Origin: an uncultured Collinsella sp.
GTDB taxonomy: Bacteria > Actinomycetota > Coriobacteriia > Coriobacteriales > Coriobacteriaceae
Assembly: GCA_902475375.1 (NCBI GenBank)
Contig: CABRZC010000115.1
Coordinates: 1 to 5,387, forward strand
Direction of reading: 5' to 3'
Length of the DNA: 5,387 bases
Shown here: positions 1 to 5,198 of the stretch, in pieces
How positions within the stretch are numbered: the stretch's first letter is position 1
Layout: the number at the start of each line of letters is the position of its first letter
The notes under the pieces: generated by a model
Database searches by the model: none
Told to the model about the DNA's origin: nothing
What the model saw: the letters and a program-made list of their open reading frames with translations, nothing else
Translations under genes and position numbers: made by a program

Positions 1-23
1 GAATAAAGCGCCAGACAATGCTC

Positions 24-73
24 AAAAAGAAAACTCTCCCGCTGTTTAGGATTTGCATAAACAACGGGAGAGT
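24..73 (-). terminator. Intrinsic terminator of the lipid kinase / small membrane protein unit
   Basis: Bases 33-41 (ACTCTCCCG) pair perfectly with 65-73 (CGGGAGAGT). After one C/A mismatch the stem continues with TGTTTA (43-48) against TAAACA (58-63), leaving a 9-base loop (49-57). Read on the minus strand, the stem runs straight into TTTCTTTTT (32 down to 24), the U-tract expected of a Rho-independent terminator. There is no T-run on the plus-strand side, so it serves minus-strand transcription. It lies 34 bases after the stop of the small membrane protein and ends that transcript. Bases 1-23 to its left hold nothing recognisable. Confidence 0.85.
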
Positions 74-106
74 CGATAACTGGATGAATATCATACCAAT
101 GTGGAT

Positions 107-199
107 TTACTTCTTTCGACGGTGGATCACATTGATAGCGTAACCAACGAGCATGGCCAAGACGATGACGATAAAGCCAATCAGGGGATTGTCGTTCAT
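107..199 (-). CDS. 30-residue single-pass membrane protein, translationally coupled to the lipid kinase
   Basis: This short gene encodes 30 residues starting MNDNPLIGF and ending NVIHRRKK, with a TAA stop. Residues about 6-25 are an uninterrupted hydrophobic stretch (Ile, Val, Leu, Ala, Met, Gly) that fits one transmembrane helix. The C-terminus HRRKK is basic, which predicts an outside N-terminus and cytoplasmic C-terminus by the positive-inside rule. The ATG follows a near-ideal Shine-Dalgarno, AGGAGGA (210 down to 204), with 4 bases between. That Shine-Dalgarno overlaps the TAG stop of the upstream kinase gene, so ribosomes ending the kinase could restart here. A terminator lies just downstream, closing a two-gene unit. 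No family was recognised and the function is unknown. The kinase works on membrane lipid, so a membrane anchor or regulator for it is possible but only inferred from position. The reading is well supported by start, ribosome site, composition and terminator; expression is untested. Confidence 0.75.
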   Translation of the reverse strand: MNDNPLIGFIVIVLAMLVGYAINVIHRRKK

Positions 200-203
200 G
201 GGG

Positions 204-210
204 TCCTCCT
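204..210 (-). promoter_or_regulatory. Strong Shine-Dalgarno overlapping the kinase stop codon
   Basis: On the minus strand the sequence reads AAATAGGAGGACCCCATG. The kinase stop TAG (211-209) shares two bases with the AGGAGGA ribosome binding site of the 30-residue gene. This fixes the ATG at 199 as the start and is a classical arrangement for translational coupling. Confidence 0.8.
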
Positions 211-1126
211 ATTTTCCGAGCGGTGAAAATTCGTCGACGATGAGGTCGAGACATTGCGGCAGCGCGCGAGCGCCAAAGACGCCGGAGTTGCTGGAGATGA
301 TCTCTCCATCGAACTGCATGCCCAGCGATGGCGTGCAGGTGATCTTGGCTTCCTTGGTCTGGATGATCTTAAACTGCGGACGGCCGAGCACTTTGCCAGC
401 GGGGTCGAGCGCGGCGGTAATTACCGTGGGGAGCAGTTGCATCGTGCGCACGGGCTCAATAACGACGATGTCGACCATGCCGTCGTCCATGCGGCAGTTG
501 GGGAACAGGTTGATGTCGTTTTGGATGACCGAGGTATTGCCTGCCATGCAGCAGATGCCGTCGAGCTCCTCGACAATGCCGTCGTGCTCAATGGTAAAGT
601 GCGCCACCGTGGGGTTGGGCGTGGCGAGCGCGGAGAGGAAGTAGGCGATCTCGCCAATGTCGTTTTTGGTGGGAGCGGCCTTCATCATGATCTCGGCGTC
701 GAAGCCCGAGCCGGCGATGATGATAAAGCCGTGGCGCTTCTCGTTGCCGTTCTCGTCGAGCCAAAAGAGCTCACCCATGTCCACTTTGACCGTGCGGCCG
801 TCGCGGCAAGCCTTGGCGAGTGCCGCCGCCTCAGGGGCATTGCCGATGTTGTTAAAGAACAGGCAGGCCGTTCCGGAGGGGAAGACGAGCGTGGGGACAC
901 CGCACCCGCGCATCTGGTCGAGCACGTTGGAGACGGTGCCGTCGCCGCCCGAAACGACCACGCGATCGAACTCGCGAACGTCCGCTACCGCGTCCTCGGG
1001 CTCCATGCCATCGCCGATAAAGCGCATCACGACCTCGTCGCCGCCCTGTGCAAGGGCGTGCGTGAATGCGTAGATTTCATCGGAGCTGGGACCCGATGCC
1101 GGGTTGTGGATGATAAGGCAGCGCAT
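209..1126 (-). CDS. Diacylglycerol/lipid kinase family protein (DAGK catalytic domain, YegS/BmrU-like)
   Basis: The 305-residue protein has the usual length of soluble bacterial lipid kinases, which transfer ATP gamma-phosphate to diacylglycerol or a related lipid at the inner membrane face. The N-terminal catalytic half starts at once with IIHNPASG (residues 5-12) and carries the nucleotide-binding signature SGGDGT (59-64). Further family landmarks are GSGFDA (139-144), a DDG (214-216) in the C-terminal beta-rich half, and FDGE (272-275). One landmark is altered: the usual GTxND-type motif after the glycine-rich loop reads GTACLFFNNIG (85-95), without the Asn-Asp pair. The substrate cannot be read from sequence, and activity with this change is uncertain. 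The ATG at 1126 is supported by the family N-terminus and a GGGAA ribosome site 7 bases upstream. The gene is divergent from rnd and is followed, with stop/Shine-Dalgarno overlap, by the 30-residue membrane protein. Family assignment is firm; the precise substrate is not. Confidence 0.88.
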   Translation of the reverse strand: MRCLIIHNPASGPSSDEIYAFTHALAQGGDEVVMRFIGDGMEPEDAVADVREFDRVVVSGGDGTVSNVLDQMRGCGVPTLVFPSGTACLFFNNIGNAPEAAALAKACRDGRTVKVDMGELFWLDENGNEKRHGFIIIAGSGFDAEIMMKAAPTKNDIGEIAYFLSALATPNPTVAHFTIEHDGIVEELDGICCMAGNTSVIQNDINLFPNCRMDDGMVDIVVIEPVRTMQLLPTVITAALDPAGKVLGRPQFKIIQTKEAKITCTPSLGMQFDGEIISSNSGVFGARALPQCLDLIVDEFSPLGK

Positions 1127-1154
1127 ACTTACGTTCCCGTTCTGTGACTAACCG

Positions 1155-1162
1155 AGTATAGT
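1155..1162. promoter_or_regulatory. Possible shared -10 element for the divergent kinase and rnd genes
   Basis: The sequence AGTATAGT reads TATACT on the minus strand (1160-1155) and TATAGT on the plus strand (1157-1162), so both strands show a sigma70-type -10 hexamer at the same spot. The minus-strand start would lie near 1148, giving a leader of about 20 bases to the kinase ATG. The plus-strand start would lie near 1169, giving a leader of about 55 bases to rnd. Neither strand has a convincing -35 at 16-18 bp spacing, so this is a candidate only. Confidence 0.3.
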
Positions 1163-1224
1163 TGTAGAGCAATGCCGATATCCTACCCGTGTTTTTCGGG
1201 CCTAACCTTATTCGATGGGTTGAT

Positions 1225-2358
1225 ATGTACATTTCCACACATCAGGCTCTGGTCTACTTTTGCCAGCGCGCCCGCGAGTTCGACGCGATCGCCGTCGATA
1301 CCGAGTTTTTGCGCGAGCGCACGTTTCATCCGCGCCTGTGCCTGGTCCAGATTGCCACCCCCGCCGAGAGTGTCGCGGTCGATCCGTTGGTGATCGACGA
1401 CCTGTCGCCGCTGGCCGAGCTTATGGCTGACGAGGGCGTGACCAAGGTATTCCATGCTTGCTCGCAGGACATGGAAGTTATGCTCCATACCGTGGGCGCA
1501 CTGCCGCGACCGATTTTTGACACGCAGGTTGCCGCCGCCTTTTTGGGCGAGCGCCAGCAGATTTCGTATGGCGCGCTCGTCCAGACGTTCTGCGGCGTAT
1601 CGCTGCCTAAGACTGAGTCGCTGACCGATTGGTCACGCCGCCCGCTGAGCGATAAGCAGATCGAATACGCGATCGATGACGTCAAGTACTTGATCGTCGC
1701 CTATACCGAGATGATGAGCCGCCTGCGCGAGCTGGGCCGCGTGGACTGGGTGCTCGATGAGTTGCGTCCTCTGGCCGACGAGTCGCACTACCGTGCCGAT
1801 CGCCATGAGGCATTCCGCAAGGTCAAGCGCATCAACTCGTGCAGTCGTCATCAGCTTGGCATTGCGCGCGAGCTTGCCGCCTGGCGTGAAGACCGCGCCG
1901 AGCGGCGCAACATCCCGCGCAAGTGGGTTATGTCCGACGATACACTGCTGGCCCTGGTTAAGCGCAATCCTGTGCGTGTTGAGGAGTTCCGCAGCATCCG
2001 CGGTACCGACCAGCTGGGGGAGCGCGACGTGGACGGCGCGTTGATGGCCATCAAGCGCGGCGCGAGCTGCCCGCACGATCGCCTGCCGCTCATGGTGCGC
2101 GGACATCGCCAGATTTCGCCGGAGCTGGAGAGCGTGACCGACCTTATGTATGCGCTTATTCGCCTGGTTGCCGAGCGCTCGGGCGTGGCGGCCTCGGTCA
2201 TTGCCTCGCGCGATGACCTGGCCGACTACATTGAGCATCCCGAGCAAAGTCCCCTGCGCGAAGGCTGGCGCTTTGAGCTTGTGGGTTCGCGTCTGGACGA
2301 TCTGCTCTCGGGCAACATGGGGCTGACGGTGAAGGACGGCAAAATCGAGCTCCTGTAG
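1225..2358 (+). CDS. rnd: Ribonuclease D (DEDDy 3'-5' exoribonuclease with HRDC domain)
   Basis: The 377-residue protein, close to the length of E. coli RNase D, trims RNA 3' ends, classically in tRNA and stable RNA maturation in the cytoplasm. The DEDDy exonuclease domain spans about residues 5-170. Its metal-binding acidic residues are in AVDTEF (Asp25, Glu27), HACSQDMEVM (Asp82) and YAIDDVKYL (Asp152), with the motif III tyrosine at Tyr148. The TDWSRRPLSDKQIEYA stretch (134-149) is also typical. An HRDC nucleic-acid-binding domain follows (about 205-285: ELAAWREDRAERRNIPRKWV), then a further C-terminal helical region. A longer reading from GTG at 1189 adds 12 residues, but it has no ribosome site and does not look like the family. 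The ATG at 1225, with a weak GGG five bases upstream, gives the family-like start MYISTHQAL. It is divergent from the lipid kinase and precedes the zinc peptidase by 64 bp. All key catalytic residues are present. Confidence 0.92.
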   Translation: MYISTHQALVYFCQRAREFDAIAVDTEFLRERTFHPRLCLVQIATPAESVAVDPLVIDDLSPLAELMADEGVTKVFHACSQDMEVMLHTVGALPRPIFDTQVAAAFLGERQQISYGALVQTFCGVSLPKTESLTDWSRRPLSDKQIEYAIDDVKYLIVAYTEMMSRLRELGRVDWVLDELRPLADESHYRADRHEAFRKVKRINSCSRHQLGIARELAAWREDRAERRNIPRKWVMSDDTLLALVKRNPVRVEEFRSIRGTDQLGERDVDGALMAIKRGASCPHDRLPLMVRGHRQISPELESVTDLMYALIRLVAERSGVAASVIASRDDLADYIEHPEQSPLREGWRFELVGSRLDDLLSGNMGLTVKDGKIELL

Positions 2359-2381
2359 GGAAGCCTAGCCGCTTGAGTGGG

Positions 2382-2387
2382 TAGAAT
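2382..2387 (+). promoter_or_regulatory. Candidate -10 box upstream of the zinc peptidase
   Basis: TAGAAT, close to the TATAAT consensus, lies 41 bases before the peptidase start, within the 64-base gap after rnd. Transcription would begin near 2394, shortly before the ribosome site. No good -35 hexamer is visible at the right distance, so the peptidase may equally be read through from rnd. Confidence 0.25.
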
Positions 2388-2410
2388 GCCTCCAACGTGT
2401 AACTCGATTC

Positions 2411-2417
2411 GGAGGAA
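2411..2417 (+). promoter_or_regulatory. Ribosome binding site of the zinc peptidase
   Basis: GGAGGAA sits 5 bases before the ATG at 2423 and is a near-consensus Shine-Dalgarno. It settles that start over other ATG or GTG codons nearby. Confidence 0.8.
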
Positions 2418-2422
2418 TTCGC

Positions 2423-3127
2423 ATGCCCTATTACTATGGTTACGGTTTTGGCATCGACCCGCTGTACCTGCTGGTTGTTCTTGTCTGCACGGTGCTTGGC
2501 CTTGCCGCGCAGAGCTATATCAACTCGACATACAAGACCTGGTCCAAGGTTCGCTCGGACGGCGACACGGGTGCCACGGTCGCTCGCCGCATGCTCGATG
2601 CCAACGGTTGTAGCGCCGTGGGCATCAAGGGCGTCGCCGGTGAGCTCACCGACCACTACAACCCGCAGGATAACAACCTGTATCTGTCGGATGCCAACCG
2701 TTCGGGCGGGTCGGTCGCAAGCGTTGCCGTCGCTTGTCACGAGGCGGGTCACGCCGCTCAGCGTCAAAGTGGTTATGCCATGATGAAGGTACGCACCGCT
2801 TTGGTCCCCGTCGTCAACTTTACCCAGAACACCTGGACGATCGTGCTGCTCATGGGCCTGTTTATGAACATCGCGGGACTCACGACCCTCGCACTGATCT
2901 TCTTCTCGTTTAGCGTGCTGTTCCAGCTGGTTACGCTGCCGGTTGAGATTGATGCCAGTCGGCGCGCCGTGGCGTATATTGAGCAGTCGGGTATGAGCTC
3001 CAAGCAGGTCAACGGTGCCAAGAAGGTGCTGACGGCCGCCGCGCTTACCTATGTGGCTGCGGCGCTCACCTCGATCATTCAGCTGCTCTACCTTATGGCT
3101 CGCTACAACAGAAACTCCAACCGATAA
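2423..3127 (+). CDS. Membrane zinc metallopeptidase, YugP family (Zn_peptidase_2)
   Basis: The 234-residue integral membrane protein matches the YugP-like neutral zinc metallopeptidase family. The N-terminus, rich in Tyr and Gly (MPYYYGYGFGIDPLYLL), leads into a transmembrane helix at about residues 13-31. A cytoplasm-facing or membrane-surface stretch then carries NNLYLSD (84-90), typical of the family, and the zinc motif HEAGHA (His106, Glu107, His110). After further hydrophobic segments (about 137-172), LPVEIDASRRA (172-182) supplies the conserved acidic residues expected to complete the metal site. A last helix spans about 203-226, followed by a basic tail. Length and motif order fit a complete, active protease. 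Its natural substrate is not established for the family; roles in membrane protein turnover are guesses. It lies between rnd and xseA on the same strand, with a strong ribosome site of its own. Confidence 0.88.
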   Translation: MPYYYGYGFGIDPLYLLVVLVCTVLGLAAQSYINSTYKTWSKVRSDGDTGATVARRMLDANGCSAVGIKGVAGELTDHYNPQDNNLYLSDANRSGGSVASVAVACHEAGHAAQRQSGYAMMKVRTALVPVVNFTQNTWTIVLLMGLFMNIAGLTTLALIFFSFSVLFQLVTLPVEIDASRRAVAYIEQSGMSSKQVNGAKKVLTAAALTYVAAALTSIIQLLYLMARYNRNSNR

Positions 3128-3143
3128 CAAATTGGGTCGCTGG

Positions 3144-3173
3144 GCGCCGTGGGGATTTGTGTCCCCGCGGCGC
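3144..3173 (+). other. GC-rich hairpin between the zinc peptidase and xseA
   Basis: GCGCCG (3144-3149), T, GGGGA (3151-3155) pair with TCCCC (3162-3166), G, CGGCGC (3168-3173). This makes a 12-bp stem with one T/G wobble and a 6-base loop (TTTGTG). It begins 16 bases after the peptidase stop. The following sequence (TGTACTATGTGTTGG) has no real T-run, so it is at best a weak intrinsic terminator; a 3'-end stabiliser of the upstream message or an attenuator in the xseA leader would also fit. A TACTAT (3176-3181) directly after it could be a -10 element for xseA, but no matching -35 is seen. Confidence 0.5.
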
Positions 3174-3242
3174 TGTACTATGTGTTGGACTTGAATTTGC
3201 GCAGGGCCGGAGCCCATGTGCACGATGACGAAAGGGGGCTGC

Positions 3243-4694
3243 GTGGCAGGCTGGAATCTGACCGGCAATACCGTTTCCGCCGAGTTCGACGGATCGGACG
3301 AGCAGGAGCGTAAAGAGCTCAGCGTGAGCCAAGCGGTGGAGATCGCCGCCGGCGCGCTCGATGCCATTCCGCAGCTGAGCGTTTTGGGTGAGGTCACGGG
3401 TTTCCGCGGTCCCAATGCCCGAAGCGGCCACTGCTACTTCCAAATCAAGGACGACTCGGCGGCCGTCGACTGCATCATCTGGAAGGGCGCCTACCTTAAG
3501 CGTACCTTCGATCTGCGTGATGGCATGCAGGTGAGCTTTAAGGGCAGCTTCAATCTCTACAAGCCTACGGGTCGCATGAGCTTCGTTGCCCGCTCGTTCT
3601 CGCTGGCGGGGGAGGGCCTGCTGCGTCAGCAGGTGGCTCAGTTGGCCGAAAAGCTGCGTCGCGAGGGCCTGATGGACGAGGCGCGCAAACGTCGCATTCC
3701 GGTGTTTTGCTCGCGTGTGGCAGTCGTCACCTCGCTTTCGGGTGCCGTGATCGACGACGTCAAGCGCACACTGCGCCGTCGCAACCCGCTTGTCGAGCTT
3801 GTTTGCGTGGGTGCCAAGGTGCAAGGCGAGGGTGCGCCGGCAGAGCTTATTGAAGGCTTGCGCCGCGCCGCTGCCATTACGCCGGCACCCGATTGCATCT
3901 TGCTGGTGCGCGGCGGTGGCTCCTTCGAGGACCTCATGACCTTTAACGACGAGGAGCTTGCCCGTGCGGTGGCAGCCTGTCCCGTGCCTGTGGTGACGGG
4001 CATTGGGCATGAGCCCGACACCTCGATTTGCGACATGGTGAGCGACCGTCGCGCCTCCACGCCAACGGCAGCGGCAGAATCGGTGGCGCCGGCTATGACG
4101 GAGTTGGCCGACGTGCTCGAGACGCGCCATCAGCGTCTGGGCGCCGCGATGGCTTCGATGATCGGGTCGGATCAGGTCGATCTGGAAATGCTCGACCAAC
4201 GCGGCCGTCGTGCCTGGGACACCTATACGGCTCGTCTGGGCGACGCGCTCGATGCAGCCGCGTGCCGCCCGTGTCTTAACGATCCAACGTTTATGGTTGA
4301 GCGTCGCGAGCCCGAGCTTGCCCTGACTGCCGACCGCCTGTCGGGCGCCATAGCGCGCTCGGTCGGGGCATTCCGCTCCAACTTTGAGCGCCTGCCCGAG
4401 CGTTTGGTTGCAAGCACTTCGGGGCTCGATGGCAAACGCCATGCGCTCACGCTTGCGAGTTCCCGTCTGGAGCATCAGGGGCGCACGATGCTCAGCAAGC
4501 CCGCGTCCGACTTGGGCCGAGCGGCGGCTTCGCTCGATGCCCTGTCGCCGCTTAAGGTACTTGCCCGCGGTTACTCCATCGCGTACAGCGATGATGGGGT
4601 TGCTACGAGCGCCAAGACCTTTGAGCCCGGCGACGCCATCCGCGTGCGCATGGCGGACGGCAACGTGTCGGCAACCGTCAACGCAGTCGAGTAG
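3243..4694 (+). CDS. xseA: Exodeoxyribonuclease VII large subunit
   Basis: The 483-residue protein is the catalytic subunit of exonuclease VII, a metal-independent nuclease that cuts single-stranded DNA from both ends into oligonucleotides during repair and recombination. Residues about 26-125 form the N-terminal OB-fold (LGEVTGF, GHCYFQIKDD, VDCIIWKG). The catalytic core follows with VVTSLSGAVIDDVKRTLRRR (161-180), VRGGGSFEDL (222-231), FNDEELARA (234-242) and GIGHEPDTSICD (253-264). The Asp172, Arg223, His256 and Asp259 positions match residues conserved across the family. A long helical region, expected to bind the small subunits, spans about 280-430, and the family C-terminal motif LSPLKVLARGYSI (434-446) is intact. 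The start is a choice. GTG at 3243 has a good AAAGGGGG site (3231-3238) just upstream, giving MAGWNLTGN. ATG codons at 3216 and 3225 are in frame but have poorer ribosome sites. It precedes xseB by 42 bp. Confidence 0.93.
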   Translation: MAGWNLTGNTVSAEFDGSDEQERKELSVSQAVEIAAGALDAIPQLSVLGEVTGFRGPNARSGHCYFQIKDDSAAVDCIIWKGAYLKRTFDLRDGMQVSFKGSFNLYKPTGRMSFVARSFSLAGEGLLRQQVAQLAEKLRREGLMDEARKRRIPVFCSRVAVVTSLSGAVIDDVKRTLRRRNPLVELVCVGAKVQGEGAPAELIEGLRRAAAITPAPDCILLVRGGGSFEDLMTFNDEELARAVAACPVPVVTGIGHEPDTSICDMVSDRRASTPTAAAESVAPAMTELADVLETRHQRLGAAMASMIGSDQVDLEMLDQRGRRAWDTYTARLGDALDAAACRPCLNDPTFMVERREPELALTADRLSGAIARSVGAFRSNFERLPERLVASTSGLDGKRHALTLASSRLEHQGRTMLSKPASDLGRAAASLDALSPLKVLARGYSIAYSDDGVATSAKTFEPGDAIRVRMADGNVSATVNAVE

Positions 4695-4720
4695 ACCGCG
4701 TTTCATAGTGATAAACCTTT

Positions 4721-4730
4721 AGGAAAGGAA
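4721..4730 (+). promoter_or_regulatory. Ribosome binding site of xseB
   Basis: AGGAAAGGAA contains two overlapping purine-rich Shine-Dalgarno-like cores (AGGA and AAAGGA) and ends 6 bases before the ATG at 4737. It supports this start and independent ribosome entry within an xseA-xseB transcript. Confidence 0.7.
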
Positions 4731-4736
4731 ACAGAT

Positions 4737-5003
4737 ATGGCAGAGAAGACCCCGGTGGAGCAGCTCACCTACAAGCAGGCCTCGCAGGAGCTGGAGCTCA
4801 TCATCCGCAGCTTGGAGTCAGGCGATATGGAGCTCGAGGAGTCGCTCGAGAGCTATACCCGTGGCGTCGAGCTCCTCAAGAGTCTGCGCACCCGCTTGTC
4901 CGATGCCGAGCAGAAAGTCTCGGTGCTCCTTAAGGACGTCGACGGCAACGACGTACTCGCCGACGGCGAGGCCGCCAACACCGATGATAACCTCTCGTTC
5001 TAA
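4737..5003 (+). CDS. xseB: Exodeoxyribonuclease VII small subunit
   Basis: The 88-residue acidic protein is the small subunit of exonuclease VII. In E. coli several copies bind along the helical region of one large subunit and are needed for activity. The whole XseB domain is visible at residues 11-61: TYKQASQELELIIRSLESGD and the continuing LEESLESYTRGVELLK, then a second helix ending in LSDAEQKV. The short antiparallel helical hairpin is typical. Beyond residue 66 the tail is low in complexity and strongly acidic (DVDGNDVLADGEAANTDDN), probably disordered, as is common in this family. Length is normal. It lies 42 bp after xseA with its own ribosome site and no terminator between, so the two subunits are presumably made from one transcript. 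The stop is followed 20 bp later by the large inverted repeat. Confidence 0.92.
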   Translation: MAEKTPVEQLTYKQASQELELIIRSLESGDMELEESLESYTRGVELLKSLRTRLSDAEQKVSVLLKDVDGNDVLADGEAANTDDNLSF

Positions 5004-5023
5004 CCATCCTGCAGTCCACTTTG

Positions 5024-5135
5024 GGGTAGTCTTTTTGGGACGGGGCTTTTTTGACTACCTCTTGTCGGCTGCCTCGCCGAGCACTTGCGTTTGCGAAAAA
5101 GTAGTCAAAAAAGCCCCGTCGCAAAAAGACTACCC
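5024..5135. repeat. Nested 35-bp inverted repeat downstream of xseB (terminator or REP/MITE-like element)
   Basis: Bases 5024-5058 and 5101-5135 are reverse complements at 34 of 35 positions; the only mismatch is G5038 against G5121. The 42-base loop (5059-5100) contains a further 5-bp hairpin, TCGGC/GCCGA (5065-5069, 5076-5080). Each arm is also a palindrome: GGTAGTC (5025-5031) faces GACTACC (5053-5059), and GTAGTC (5101-5106) faces GACTAC (5128-5133), with the arm centres carrying T5 and T6 (or A6 and A5) around a GC block. The element can therefore fold as one long hairpin or as two small ones. On the minus strand the right-arm small hairpin is followed by TTTTT (5100-5096), like an intrinsic terminator for transcription coming from the right. 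For xseB it may act as a 3' end structure. No target-site duplication is visible at its borders. The structure is certain; its role is inferred. Confidence 0.85.
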
Positions 5136-5198
5136 TGGTGGCTTGGCCATTGGAGGTGAATGTTGCTTGCCTTTTGGCGTGTTAGGTGAGTTGAGGCG
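5136..5198. other. Spacer between the inverted repeat and the right-edge fragment, no feature seen
   Basis: This short stretch shows no open frame with a ribosome site, no RNA gene and no strong repeat. GTGG at 5138-5141 can pair with CCAC at 5016-5019, which would extend the base of the xseB-downstream hairpin across an internal bulge. Confidence 0.4.

Noticed and set aside
254..1147. Long plus-strand open frame of 297 codons opposite the lipid kinase
   Set aside because: It is antisense to a gene with clear family motifs, its composition (Arg, Val, Asp, His, Gly) is that of a GC-rich shadow frame, and it has no recognisable domain.
2198..3415. Minus-strand open frame of 405 codons across the rnd end, the zinc peptidase and the xseA start
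   Set aside because: It spans three real genes and their gaps on the opposite strand, with no motif; a typical shadow of high GC content.
3093..4706. Minus-strand open frame of 537 codons covering nearly all of xseA
   Set aside because: It mirrors the codon bias of xseA, is rich in Arg, His and Ala, has no domain motif, and xseA carries every family signature on the other strand.
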